A stretch of DNA of 30,080 bases from Prevotella sp. UBA4268 (lineage in GTDB: Bacteria > Bacteroidota > Bacteroidia > Bacteroidales > Bacteroidaceae). Shown here in pieces: positions 8,258 to 17,487 of the stretch. Made by a program: the position numbers and the translations under genes. Below the pieces are notes generated by a model. That model worked only from the letters and a program-made list of their open reading frames with translations. It ran no database searches and was not told where the DNA came from. The DNA lies in the NCBI GenBank assembly GCA_002395135.1, contig DGWC01000049.1:1-30080 (forward strand), read 5' to 3'. The first letter of the stretch is position 1; each line of letters opens with the position of its first letter.

Positions 8258-10819
8258 TCAGTCCTGATAATACACCCTCTTCACTCGATTACTGATACCT
8301 GTCAGCACTTCATAGGGAATCGTGCCCAAACAATCTGAAAGGACTGTCACCGGCAAGTGTTCGCCGAAGATTTCCACCGTATCGCCCTCTTTGCACGCGA
8401 TGTCGGTGACATCTATCAAGGCCACATCCATACATATATTCCCCACATAAGGTGCTTTCTCGCCATTAACGAGACAATAGCATCGGCCGCATCCCAGATG
8501 TCGATTCAGACCGTCTGCATAGCCGATTGGAATGGCAGCGATGACACTATCGCGCGTGAGACGGCCCTTTCTGCTATAGCCAACGGTCTCATCAGCAGGC
8601 ACGTGGCGCAGTTGCAGGATGGTGGTCTTGAGTGTAGACACGGTATGCAGTATTTGATTATCACGCGGATTCACTCCGTAAAGACCTATTCCCAGCCTAC
8701 ACATATCCATCTGCCTCTCCGGGAAATGCTCAATGCCCGCAGAATTGTCCATGTGGCGTAATATAGTATGTCCGAATGCGGCTTGCAGTTTTTTGCTTCC
8801 AGCATCGAACAACTCGAACTGGTGAGCAGAGAACTGGTCAAAGTCGTCAGAATCACTTCCCACGAAATGTGAAAAGACGGATTTCGGAATAACTGCCTGC
8901 TGATGTTTGAGCCGGTCAATCAAATCATCCAGATCTGTTTGTGGATTGAATCCCAGCCGGTGCATGCCTGTATCCAACTTGATATGTACAGGCCACCCCG
9001 TGATACCTTCTTTCCGGGCAGCCTTTATCAGTGCATCAAGCAAGCGGAATGAATAGATCTCCGGTTCAAGGTCATAATCAAACATGGTTTTGAACGCGGT
9101 CATCTCAGGATTCATAATCATGATATTGCTGGTGACACCTGCCTTTCGCAAGGTGACACCCTCGTCTGCCACCGCCACGGCAAGATAATCCACGCGATGA
9201 TCTTGTAGGGTCTTGGCTATTTCAACGGCTCCGGCACCATATCCGTCGGCCTTGATCATGCAAACCATTTTCGTCTCACGCTTCAAAAACGACCTGTAAT
9301 AGTTCAAGTTTTCTACAAGCGCGTTGAGGTTTACCTCAAGAATGGTCTCGTGTACCTTCTTTTCCAACTGTTCCGTAATCCGCTCAAACTCGAACCGGCG
9401 TGCTCCTTTCAACAGGATAATCTCATTGCGAAGTTCACGGAATGCTGACGACACGAGGAATTCATCTGTCGTTTTGAATGCATGTATCTCAATAGAGCCC
9501 AGTCGGTTCGCATGAGAAGACAGGTATTCGGATATTTCATTGCCAATGCCGATGAACTTATCCACTCTCCGGCCCTCCAGCAGTTGTATCACTTTGTTAT
9601 ACAACGATTCTGTCGTTTCGCCGCTTTGGTCGATGTCGCTCAATACAAGTGTCGTGCGTTGTCTCTTTGCCGACTCGCCGTTTTCTGCGTTTCCGCCGCT
9701 CACTTCCTCTCTTCGGTTCATGAAATCGACTGCTATGCTGAGTGAATTCACATCCGAATTATATGAATCATTAATCAACGTGCAGCCACGCTGTCCCTCT
9801 TTCACTTCCAGTCGCATGGCAACGGCCTCAAGAACAGGCATCCGTTCTGCCAGTTCTTCCATGGTAATGCCCAGTTGCAATGCCGTGACGGCACATGTAA
9901 CCGAATTGTCAACCGAAGCCTCATCGATGAACGGAATCACATAACTGCCCTTAATACCTTTATATATATAATAGACCTTCGTGGAAAGGGAGGACGTCTC
10001 TGTACGCTCCAGATAGAAGACCGCGTCTCTGTTCTCTCTTGACCAAGTGAGTTTTTCACCTTGATAGCCGCTTCTTCGCATGCACCGGCTCACGACGGCG
10101 TCATCCGAACAGTAGACAACGGCTGAAGTGTCATGGAACAACTGCAGTTTCTCAGTGCATTTCTCATCCATTGAGCGGAAGTTCTCCTGATGAGCACTTC
10201 CCAGAGAATTGAACACGCCTATCGTGGGCTGAATGATATCGCGCAGCGCAAGCATCTCACCGGGTTCGCTGATACCGGCCTCAAACAGTCCCACCCGCGT
10301 ATTCTCATTGAGCAGCCATACTGACAATGGCACACCGATCTGTGAATTAAAACTCTTGGGCGACCGCGTCACCGACAGCGGTTCTGTCTGTTGTTTGCAT
10401 TCAGCATCTCGCGAAAGTCCCACTCCCGACAGCAACTGATAGAGCCACTCCTTCACGATTGTCTTGCCATTGCTGCCAGTGATGCCCACAATGGGTATGT
10501 TGAATTCGTCACGATGGCGCTCTGCCAGCCTTTGCAAAGCCTCCAACGGCTTCACCACTTTCAGGAAATTGGCCAAGGGGTAGACCACTTCTGCATGATC
10601 AGGCAGTGTCTCGACAACAAAATTATGCACTCCCCGACGATACAAGTCGCCAATATACTTGTGTCCGTCGTTTCTGTTTGTCTTCAGGGCAAAGAAAAGC
10701 GTTTCTTCGGGAAAACACAAAGACCTGCTGTCGGTAAGCAACCATCTGATGGCTGCTTCCTGATTTCCATATCGACGCGCCCCGATTAATGTTGTTATTT
10801 TTTCAATTGTATAAGTCAT
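8258..10819 (-). CDS. Bifunctional MurF (UDP-MurNAc-tripeptide:D-Ala-D-Ala ligase) / alanine racemase
   Basis: The N-terminal half (about 1-455) is a Mur ligase. It adds D-Ala-D-Ala to UDP-MurNAc-tripeptide, the last cytoplasmic step of the peptidoglycan precursor. It shows the ATP P-loop GITGSNGKT (about 112-120) and the central LINDSYNSDVNSL (about 348-359). The C-terminal half (about 490-853) is a PLP-dependent alanine racemase making D-Ala. It shows the PLP lysine in MIKADGYGAG (about Lys523) and the catalytic tyrosine in VGYSRKG (about Tyr748). Such MurF-Alr fusions are normal in Bacteroidetes. I place the start at ATG 10819 (MTYTIEKITTLIG, 853 aa). The open frame continues to 10861, but a near-perfect promoter at 10859-10890 lies there, so upstream starts cannot be on that transcript. 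Confidence 0.97.
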   Translation of the reverse strand: MTYTIEKITTLIGARRYGNQEAAIRWLLTDSRSLCFPEETLFFALKTNRNDGHKYIGDLYRRGVHNFVVETLPDHAEVVYPLANFLKVVKPLEALQRLAERHRDEFNIPIVGITGSNGKTIVKEWLYQLLSGVGLSRDAECKQQTEPLSVTRSPKSFNSQIGVPLSVWLLNENTRVGLFEAGISEPGEMLALRDIIQPTIGVFNSLGSAHQENFRSMDEKCTEKLQLFHDTSAVVYCSDDAVVSRCMRRSGYQGEKLTWSRENRDAVFYLERTETSSLSTKVYYIYKGIKGSYVIPFIDEASVDNSVTCAVTALQLGITMEELAERMPVLEAVAMRLEVKEGQRGCTLINDSYNSDVNSLSIAVDFMNRREEVSGGNAENGESAKRQRTTLVLSDIDQSGETTESLYNKVIQLLEGRRVDKFIGIGNEISEYLSSHANRLGSIEIHAFKTTDEFLVSSAFRELRNEIILLKGARRFEFERITEQLEKKVHETILEVNLNALVENLNYYRSFLKRETKMVCMIKADGYGAGAVEIAKTLQDHRVDYLAVAVADEGVTLRKAGVTSNIMIMNPEMTAFKTMFDYDLEPEIYSFRLLDALIKAARKEGITGWPVHIKLDTGMHRLGFNPQTDLDDLIDRLKHQQAVIPKSVFSHFVGSDSDDFDQFSAHQFELFDAGSKKLQAAFGHTILRHMDNSAGIEHFPERQMDMCRLGIGLYGVNPRDNQILHTVSTLKTTILQLRHVPADETVGYSRKGRLTRDSVIAAIPIGYADGLNRHLGCGRCYCLVNGEKAPYVGNICMDVALIDVTDIACKEGDTVEIFGEHLPVTVLSDCLGTIPYEVLTGISNRVKRVYYQD

Positions 10820-10858
10820 TTTACTTGTATGACATTTGAAAAACCTTGAATTTGAATG

Positions 10859-10890
10859 CAAAGATAAACTATCAAATTGACATCTCCAAA
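10859..10890 (-). promoter_or_regulatory. Near-perfect Bacteroidetes promoter of murF-alr
   Basis: On the minus strand TTTG (10890-10887), a 20-bp spacer and TATCTTTG (10866-10859) match TTTG-N19-21-TAnnTTTG exactly. Transcription would start near 10852 with a leader of about 33 nt. The box lies just after the stop of the upstream permease gene (10904), so murF-alr has its own promoter even if read-through also occurs. Confidence 0.75.
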
Positions 10891-10903
10891 CTTTCAGTTG
10901 AAT

Positions 10904-12187
10904 TTATCGGAATAATCTGTTTGAAAGGGCTGTCACGACAAAGGTGACCAAACACAACAGAAGCACTATTATGAAAAACAGATGATATCCAATGAGCGAC
11001 TGCAAGATTCCTGCCAGCATTGTGGGTATCATCATGGAAAATGCCATGATGGCTTTGGCAAGCGTACGGTGGGAATCATTCACCGAGGGCTGGCTCACCT
11101 TGTTGAGCATTGACAGGTAGAAGGCAAAGCCGACGCCGTAGCCCATCTGCTCCACGAACAGCCACAGACTGATGAAAGCCAGGTTCTCTGGCTGCAGATA
11201 ACTCAAGACGACATACCCCACATCGGGCAATGTCATTGCGCATGCCATCCACCACATCCAGCGGCGCAGTCCGTCGCGATGCAGCACCCGGGTTCCAAAT
11301 ACATTTCCTATGGTAAGTCCGATGACGGCTACGGTACCCATCACCAGTCCGTACTCCTGCGGCGACAAGCCAAGTCCGCCATTATGCATGCTGTCGAGCA
11401 GGAAAAGTATGCTCATTTTCCCGAGAAGCGCTTCGGGAAGACGGAAGAACACAAGAAAGAGGAGTATGGTTGTGGCAAGCGGTTTGGAAACAAAAGAATT
11501 CCAACTGATTACACATTCATCCCATACCTGCCTCAACCCCACCCGCTGTCTTTGGATGTTTTTGTCGTTAGGGAGCGCATAGAGATGATAAAGGAAAGCA
11601 GCCAGCAGTAGTCCGGCAACAATATAAAACACCAGGCTCCACGAATAGCGAATGCTGTTGCGATAGAGCACCTGAATGTTTCCTGCAAGCATCACAAGCA
11701 CTCCCTGTCCCACCACCTTGGCCAGTTTCTCGGAAATCGTCCTGACGAGTTGCCGCCGTTGCATCACAACATCATTGCCGGCATCGCCCCGTTCTGCCGA
11801 TGCCCTCCGGTATAATGTGCCCAGGGCCTCGTTATGGACAGCGCTGGAGAAAGCGACAAGCCACAAAAGGAACAGCGATCCTTGCAGCCATGATTCTGCT
11901 GGTATGGTAAAAGCCATGCCGCCGATGCCTGCACCGAGAAGCAATTCTGTCAACATCAGCCACCATCGGCAGTTGTGCAAGCGGTCAACAAAGGGTTTCC
12001 ACAAAGGTTTTATCACCCATGGCACGTAGAGCCAAGCCACATAAAAGGTGATTTCCGAGTTTTCAAGCCCCAACTGTTTGAAGAGAATCACCGACAACGT
12101 CATGACAACCACCTGCGACATCCCCTTTGTGAAATACAAAGAAGGAAGCCACCGAATAGGATTTGCATAGCGTTCTCGTCTCACCAT
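10904..12187 (-). CDS. AmpG-like MFS permease, second (diverged) tandem copy
   Basis: This is a membrane transporter of 427 aa with about 12 membrane segments, related to the AmpG/PAT group whose known members import anhydro-muropeptides. It aligns without gaps to the adjacent permease over the first 70 residues (LPSLYFTKGM..., AWLYVPWVIKPLWKPFVD), so the two are tandem paralogues. The family-typical FAEGLPY after helix 1 is here FTKGMSQ, which suggests altered function or substrate. I start at ATG 12187 (MVRRERYANPIRWLPSLYF), 4 nt after the upstream gene's stop. The frame extends to 12319, but that part overlaps the upstream coding sequence and reads as unrelated residues. It is likely co-transcribed with the SpoIID-fusion gene. 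The substrate is unknown. Confidence 0.85.
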   Translation of the reverse strand: MVRRERYANPIRWLPSLYFTKGMSQVVVMTLSVILFKQLGLENSEITFYVAWLYVPWVIKPLWKPFVDRLHNCRWWLMLTELLLGAGIGGMAFTIPAESWLQGSLFLLWLVAFSSAVHNEALGTLYRRASAERGDAGNDVVMQRRQLVRTISEKLAKVVGQGVLVMLAGNIQVLYRNSIRYSWSLVFYIVAGLLLAAFLYHLYALPNDKNIQRQRVGLRQVWDECVISWNSFVSKPLATTILLFLVFFRLPEALLGKMSILFLLDSMHNGGLGLSPQEYGLVMGTVAVIGLTIGNVFGTRVLHRDGLRRWMWWMACAMTLPDVGYVVLSYLQPENLAFISLWLFVEQMGYGVGFAFYLSMLNKVSQPSVNDSHRTLAKAIMAFSMMIPTMLAGILQSLIGYHLFFIIVLLLCLVTFVVTALSNRLFR

Positions 12188-12191
12188 GTGA

Positions 12192-13469
12192 TTATTTCTT
12201 TTTCCCGAATTCCGGATCAATCTTGATAAACATGCACACAACAAATGTGGCCAGACAGCAAATAATCGTCCACACGAAGAAATGACGGTAGCCAAGTGTC
12301 TCTTGTAACCATCCGGCAACCATTCCCGGCAACATCATGCCCAATGCCATGAATCCCGTACAGATGGCATAATGAGAGGTTTTGTGCTCACCTTCAGAGA
12401 AATAAATGAGATAAAGCATATAAGCCGTGAAGCCGAAACCATAGCCGAACTGCTCGATAAACACGCACACATTCACCGCCCACAAACTGTCTGGCTGCAC
12501 GTAACTCAGATAGACATACACCAAGTCGGGCAGCGTGATGGCACATACCATGGGCCAGAGCCATTTCTTCAGTCCGCCCTTTGAGGCAGCGATGCCGCCA
12601 AGAATGCCACCGATGGTCAGTCCGATGATGCCCACTGTGCCATAAACAAAGCCTACCTGCTCCGTTGTCAGTCCCAGTCCGCCCTTGTCAATAGGGTCGA
12701 GCATGAACGGCGTGATAAGTTTCACCAACTGTGCTTCAGGCAAACGATACAGCAACATGAAAAGAATGGCTACGAGCGCATGCTCTTTTTTAAAGAACGA
12801 CTTGAATGTCTCAAAGAACTCACCGATGATATTGGCCGCCGTTACGTTCTCTATAGGGTGGTCAGAAGCAGGTTTGGGAAGCACCCAACCGTGATAAACG
12901 CCCATGAGAAGGAAGAATGCCGAGAGAATGGCAAACACCACCGTCCATGCAAACGGAATGCTGCCCGAGGATTCTTCCAGATGACCGGCTATGATAACCA
13001 GCAGTCCTTGGCCAGCCACGGTGGCAATGCGATAGAACGTGCTGCGTATTCCCACGAACAAAGACTGCTCGTGGTCGGAAAGCCCGTGCATATAAAAGCC
13101 GTCGGCTGCAATGTCATGGGTTGCAGAAGTAAAGGCAACGAGCCAAAAAGCCGCCAAGGTCAACTTGAAAAACAGCGATGTCGGCAGCGCAAAGGCAATG
13201 CAGGCAAAGGCAACGGCTATGAGTATCTGCATGGTGACCGTCCACCACCTCTTGGTTTTCACCAGGTCCACAAACGGGCTCCAGAACGGTTTGATCACCC
13301 ATGGCAGATAAAGCCACCCGGTATAGAGGGCGATATCTGTATTGGAGATGCCCAGTTTCTTGTACATGATTACCGCAATGGTCATCACCGCTACATAAGG
13401 GAGTCCCTCTGCAAAATAGAGCGTGGGAACCCATGACCACGCTGAACGTTTCTTCTCCATATTATTCAT
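12192..13469 (-). CDS. AmpG-like MFS permease (possible muropeptide transporter)
   Basis: This is a cytoplasmic-membrane transporter of 425 aa with about 12 membrane segments. VPTLYFAEGLPYVAVMTIAVIMYKKLG and GWLYLPWVIKPFWSPFVD are characteristic of AmpG/PAT-family proteins. E. coli AmpG brings GlcNAc-anhydroMurNAc peptides into the cytoplasm for cell-wall recycling, and related PAT proteins carry acetyl-CoA. The neighbourhood (SpoIID-type cell-wall domain 18 nt upstream, MurF-Alr downstream) favours a peptidoglycan-derived substrate, by inference only. The start at 13469 gives MNNMEKKRSAW; ATG at 13460 is an equally possible start. It lies between the fusion gene and the second permease with gaps of 18 and 4 nt, so it is the middle gene of a three-gene operon. 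Confidence 0.88.
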   Translation of the reverse strand: MNNMEKKRSAWSWVPTLYFAEGLPYVAVMTIAVIMYKKLGISNTDIALYTGWLYLPWVIKPFWSPFVDLVKTKRWWTVTMQILIAVAFACIAFALPTSLFFKLTLAAFWLVAFTSATHDIAADGFYMHGLSDHEQSLFVGIRSTFYRIATVAGQGLLVIIAGHLEESSGSIPFAWTVVFAILSAFFLLMGVYHGWVLPKPASDHPIENVTAANIIGEFFETFKSFFKKEHALVAILFMLLYRLPEAQLVKLITPFMLDPIDKGGLGLTTEQVGFVYGTVGIIGLTIGGILGGIAASKGGLKKWLWPMVCAITLPDLVYVYLSYVQPDSLWAVNVCVFIEQFGYGFGFTAYMLYLIYFSEGEHKTSHYAICTGFMALGMMLPGMVAGWLQETLGYRHFFVWTIICCLATFVVCMFIKIDPEFGKKK

Positions 13470-13487
13470 CTGCTTTCTTCAACTCTG

Positions 13488-16400
13488 CTATTTATAAATT
13501 TTCTTCACCTCCGCACCTTGATAATAGTGCAGCAATATCTCGTCGTATGAATAGCCCTTCTCGCCCATCACAGCAGCACCGATCTGACACAAGCCTACGC
13601 CATGTCCCCATCCTGCACCTTTCAGTACAAACTTCTGCGGTATGCCAAGAATGAAATCCCTTGACTCCACCTCGAAGGCACTGCTATAGAGATGCGTTTC
13701 ACTCAGCGCACGGCGGATCTCCAGTTCCTTACCGATAGTGAACTGCCGTTCCGTTCCCACTATCTTCAGTTTCCATATCCGTCCGCTCTTACCGCGTGCC
13801 AGTGGTTCTAAGGAGATAATCTTCCCGAACTTCATCTTCAACTTGCGTTCAATGAGCTCGCAAAGTTCCTCCTGCGTATATTCCACCTGCCAACGATAGA
13901 AATCGGATGTCTCCTGATCGTAATCATTGAGCACCTGCGATAGTATATGCTTGTCATGGGTATGGCAGAACGGATCGCCGTCGGGCGTGGCAGCATCGCG
14001 CACCGATACAAGATATGGTTTCGGAGAATCCTCCCAGCAATACTGGAATTCCTCTGTCTGCCCGCCGCAGCACTTGCTGAAACGGGTGTCGCAGATTTCA
14101 TTCCCGTAGACCAATATCTGTCCGCGCGTGGCCTTGACGGCATCCACCACGTGGATATTGCTGGCCTTGGTGATTCCCTGATAGCGCTGACAATGGTCGT
14201 CGGCACACACATCGAAAATCGTATGGTCGTCGCGGTCGTACCATCGTATCAGTTCATCTTCCTTCTTGATAAACGAGAAGAACCCGTTGCCGCCTGCATT
14301 CTGGTTCTTGCGCTTATCCATCTGGGCCAAGAGCCAACTGCGCGAAATAACGGCATGAGCCTTCAGGAACTCCAGCGACGACGTTGCACTCATTTCGCTG
14401 GATATGACACTGGTGAGATAACTTTCCACCGGCAATTCGTTGATGGCGCATATTTTTCCTTCTTCCACCACCAGCCGGAGCGACCCGGAAAATGTCTGCG
14501 TCTCTTTTCGCTCCCAATGGAAGTTCACGCCGATGGTGACATCTTTGATGGAGAACGAGGCGTCTTTGGCCTGCGGAACAAATCTCAATTCGCGGTATTG
14601 ACTACCATTCCACAAGATTCCGCCCTCTGAAAACTCCACGATTTGCTCTCCGCTGATCATTCCGCCCTTGGCTGCATACGCCTTGTTGAGCGAGAACAAG
14701 ATTCTCTCTGCACTCACAATGCCCACTTCCACCGTGGGTTCTTTGTCAAAAAGAGAAGAAAAAGCGGAAGCGCCGGCACCGTCGCCACTGCCCTTAATAC
14801 GCTCAACCACACCGTTCACCTCCTCTTCCGTAAGGCTCACCTCTTGCAAAATCGCCGTCACCTGGGCGGGAGTGATGTGTTCGAAATCCTCCTGACGCGG
14901 CGTAATGATAAGTCCAGCCATGTCGATGGCACCCGGACTGACGAGCAATCCTTCCTTACCATCAGCATAATAGCAGTCAGGACGGTGTTTCTTCCGTAGG
15001 AAAACCACGGTCAGGAAATCGTCTCCGCTGCGCCACGACACGATGTTCATCATCGGTTCCTCACCGACACAGCCTGTCTCCAAGGCCTTATACACTTTGC
15101 GGAACAGATGAGCCTCCCCTTTCTCCGTGCGGCTCTTGATGAGCAGTGCCGGTGCAGGATAGTCGCTGACGAATGCGATATACTCTTCCTCGTTCAGCCG
15201 ATAGACCTCCGACAGATTGCGTGCCAGCCGCTGCCATTCCGTCTGCAGCGGCACCATTCCGCTTGTTGCAGCCTGGAAATGAAGGTGGTCTGGCGCACTG
15301 GCACCGCACTTGGGGCCATTGTAGAACACCATCACGTCGGGATATCTGAGCAACAGTTTGTGTATTTCCCCATAATGTTCCCTGATGCTCTGCGGCTGAT
15401 GCTTTCGCGAAGGAATCGTGAAATGCATGGGAAGAATGGGGAACGGATTCACCAACAGGCGGTAGTCCGTGTCGATGTCTGCATATATCTGCCGGTCGGG
15501 GCGGTTCGCGTCGCAGAGGAAACAGGGCCGCTGCTCAAGCGTTTTCTTGTCGATGCTGGCACCGGTGGACACGATTCGGGCAGGATTGAACTGCACTTTC
15601 AGCGTGATTTCCCCCACAGCCACGTCTTTCGTCATTACTTGCTGCAAATCGCGATAGTGGTTTCTTGCATCGCTCCACACCTCCATCTGCCGGTCAAAGA
15701 AGCGCGTCAGCGCACTTTCTTCGTCTGCCCGACTCTTGCCGCCAGCCATTTTTTTGCGCGCCATTATCTCCATCGTGCGCAAACGGTCTTTATACAAATT
15801 GTTCGCATTCACCTTTTCCACGCTGAGAGCAGCATCGCTGTTGCCGCCCCAGCGACGGCAAAGATACAGTTCGTCATAGATTCTCCCGATGCGGTATCGT
15901 CTGCTGAATGCCAGTCCCAGCGCATAGTCCTCACCATAGTTGGTGTTTGGGAACTGTATCTGTCTGAGCAGCGGGGTGAAGAAAGCACGCGGAGCACCCA
16001 GTCCGTTGATACGCAATGCGTTGTTCATACCGTTGTTTTCCGTCCATTCGGCATGCGAAATCAGTCCGGGCGGCAGTGTGTTGAGGTCAAAATCACACAT
16101 GCGGTAACTGCCCACCACCATGGCGGCCTTCTGATTATAGAAAGCATCCACAATGCGTTGCAGCGTTTCGGGAGAGGAATAAAGGTCGTCGCTGTCGAGT
16201 TGCACGGCAAACCGCCCGCATCTGGCATCGTTGACAGCCATGTTCCAGCAGCCGCCGATTCCCAGGTCGAAGCGCTCCGGTGTCAGCACCACCAGTTTTC
16301 CGTCCGAATCAGTGCTCATGGCCTGCAGGATTTCACCTGTCTGGTCGGTGGAATGATTGTCAACCACAATGACATTATATGGGAATCTCGTTTTCTGTGC

Positions 16401-17180
16401 CAGCGCACTGTTCACGGCATCGGCAATGGTTTTCTCCCGGTTAAACACAGGAATCACCACCGATGCTTCCATCCCGAAATGCTGTTCATTGAAATCGGGG
16501 GCAGTATAATAAGAGGTATCGATGAAAGCACCTATATCATGCAAATGGCTGGTCACGGCGCGCTCCATCTCAATCTGCACCTCGCGATTGGCAGGATTCA
16601 CATAGTCGAACTGCTTTTCGCCGCTCGCCCTGAGATCGCTTTCCTCCTCTGTATACAAGAACTCGTTCAGATGGAACAGCAATCCCTGCCTGCTCAGATA
16701 GAGGCGCAGGTCATAGAGGGCAGCATAGTGGTAGTCGGGAGCAGATGCCGCATCCCTTTGCTCAACATATTCTTTCAGCAAACGGCCCTTGACAAGCCAC
16801 ACGCTGCCAAAGTCAAAGTCGTCGCGCACGCTTCCTTCCTGATAGTCAATCACGGGATGGCGCACGATTTTTCCGTCTTCCACTGAGTAGCGGTCGCCAT
16901 AGACCATAGAGGCTCCTGTCTCGGTTGCTGCTCGGAGCATGCGCAGCAAGGCTCTTTCTCCAAACGACACCGGCGCATCTTTCAGACACAGCAAAACATA
17001 GTCGGCCTCCGTCTTTTCTGATATTTCATTCAAGATATGTGTCGGCATCAGGCGTTCTGTGACCTTCCCCTGTAACCGAAACACTTTCCTTATCACAGAA
17101 TCATTCTCCAATTGCCCGGCCATGGCATCTCCTGCCTCACGGCTCTGGCAAAATAGGAATGCATCAATCTTACTTCTCAT
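13488..17180 (-). CDS. Three-part protein: GT2-like glycosyltransferase - DUF4922/HIT-like - SpoIID/LytB
   Basis: This 1230-aa protein has three recognisable parts. Residues 1-230 look like a degenerate GT-A fold. About 238-460 is a GT2 domain (SVVIPVFNREKTI, VVDNHSTDQTGEI, LDSDDLY with a DxD, NYGEDYALGLAFSRRY). About 515-790 is a DUF4922/HIT-like nucleotide phosphorylase-type domain (CFLC at 553-556; GASAPDHLHFQ with His632, His634, Gln636). About 815-1230 is SpoIID/LytB (LPVESYLTSVISSEM with a candidate catalytic Glu, FSKCCGGQTEEF, GWGHGVGLCQIGA). SpoIID of Bacillus is a lytic transglycosylase of denuded peptidoglycan. No signal peptide or membrane segment is visible, which is odd for a wall-acting domain. 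It leads an operon with two AmpG-like permeases. A combined role in cell-wall fragment metabolism is inference; each domain call rests on motifs. Confidence 0.85.
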   Translation of the reverse strand: MRSKIDAFLFCQSREAGDAMAGQLENDSVIRKVFRLQGKVTERLMPTHILNEISEKTEADYVLLCLKDAPVSFGERALLRMLRAATETGASMVYGDRYSVEDGKIVRHPVIDYQEGSVRDDFDFGSVWLVKGRLLKEYVEQRDAASAPDYHYAALYDLRLYLSRQGLLFHLNEFLYTEEESDLRASGEKQFDYVNPANREVQIEMERAVTSHLHDIGAFIDTSYYTAPDFNEQHFGMEASVVIPVFNREKTIADAVNSALAQKTRFPYNVIVVDNHSTDQTGEILQAMSTDSDGKLVVLTPERFDLGIGGCWNMAVNDARCGRFAVQLDSDDLYSSPETLQRIVDAFYNQKAAMVVGSYRMCDFDLNTLPPGLISHAEWTENNGMNNALRINGLGAPRAFFTPLLRQIQFPNTNYGEDYALGLAFSRRYRIGRIYDELYLCRRWGGNSDAALSVEKVNANNLYKDRLRTMEIMARKKMAGGKSRADEESALTRFFDRQMEVWSDARNHYRDLQQVMTKDVAVGEITLKVQFNPARIVSTGASIDKKTLEQRPCFLCDANRPDRQIYADIDTDYRLLVNPFPILPMHFTIPSRKHQPQSIREHYGEIHKLLLRYPDVMVFYNGPKCGASAPDHLHFQAATSGMVPLQTEWQRLARNLSEVYRLNEEEYIAFVSDYPAPALLIKSRTEKGEAHLFRKVYKALETGCVGEEPMMNIVSWRSGDDFLTVVFLRKKHRPDCYYADGKEGLLVSPGAIDMAGLIITPRQEDFEHITPAQVTAILQEVSLTEEEVNGVVERIKGSGDGAGASAFSSLFDKEPTVEVGIVSAERILFSLNKAYAAKGGMISGEQIVEFSEGGILWNGSQYRELRFVPQAKDASFSIKDVTIGVNFHWERKETQTFSGSLRLVVEEGKICAINELPVESYLTSVISSEMSATSSLEFLKAHAVISRSWLLAQMDKRKNQNAGGNGFFSFIKKEDELIRWYDRDDHTIFDVCADDHCQRYQGITKASNIHVVDAVKATRGQILVYGNEICDTRFSKCCGGQTEEFQYCWEDSPKPYLVSVRDAATPDGDPFCHTHDKHILSQVLNDYDQETSDFYRWQVEYTQEELCELIERKLKMKFGKIISLEPLARGKSGRIWKLKIVGTERQFTIGKELEIRRALSETHLYSSAFEVESRDFILGIPQKFVLKGAGWGHGVGLCQIGAAVMGEKGYSYDEILLHYYQGAEVKKIYK

Positions 17181-17229
17181 AAAACCAATAGTTAGTATCC
17201 CCCATCATCTTAGCCGATGGAATTGTCTG

Positions 17230-17237
17230 CAAAGGTA
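17230..17237 (-). promoter_or_regulatory. -7 box of the SpoIID-fusion / permease operon
   Basis: TACCTTTG on the minus strand matches TAnnTTTG and lies 49 nt before the ATG at 17180, so the leader would be about 43 nt. The -33 region is only T-rich. This is the sole candidate promoter seen upstream of the three-gene operon. Confidence 0.55.
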
Positions 17238-17473
17238 CAAAATATTGCTGAGAAAGACGAGCGATTTGGGAAGATTAACGCTGTTAGCACATAAATAAAA
17301 GCATTTCAATGAGATCTGAGGAACCAACGTTTGGTTTCATGAGCAGTTGAGATTATCTCAAAAGAATACAAAACAGCCGGTAATCAGGCATACAGTCTAT
17401 TCCTTTTTCTCGTTGTTAATATGCATTTTTGCTTTTTTCTTTCTTTTCTGACTGAAATATCGTAGAAATTTGC

Positions 17474-17481
17474 TATTTTTG
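17474..17481 (+). promoter_or_regulatory. -7 box for the lipoprotein-DUF805 gene pair
   Basis: TATTTTTG on the plus strand fits TAnnTTTG. The -33 element is not clear. Transcription would start near 17488, giving an unusually long leader of about 190 nt before the chosen ATG at 17679. The 17238-17473 stretch between the two divergent promoters shows no gene. Confidence 0.45.
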
Positions 17482-17487
17482 CACACG

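Noticed and set aside
10820..10861. Upstream extension of the murF-alr frame.
   Set aside because: It overlaps the -7 box and the predicted transcription start, so it would not be on the mRNA.
12188..12319. Upstream extension of the second permease frame.
   Set aside because: It overlaps the 3' end of the first permease gene and its residues do not fit an MFS N-terminus; ATG 12187 gives a start that aligns with the paralogue.
15108..16886. A 592-codon open frame on the plus strand, opposite the GT2 and HIT-like part of the fusion gene.
   Set aside because: It is the mirror of a well-supported gene with recognised motifs on the other strand; its residues (many His, Arg, Gln, Cys) match no domain and it has no promoter. 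Long antisense frames arise from codon bias.
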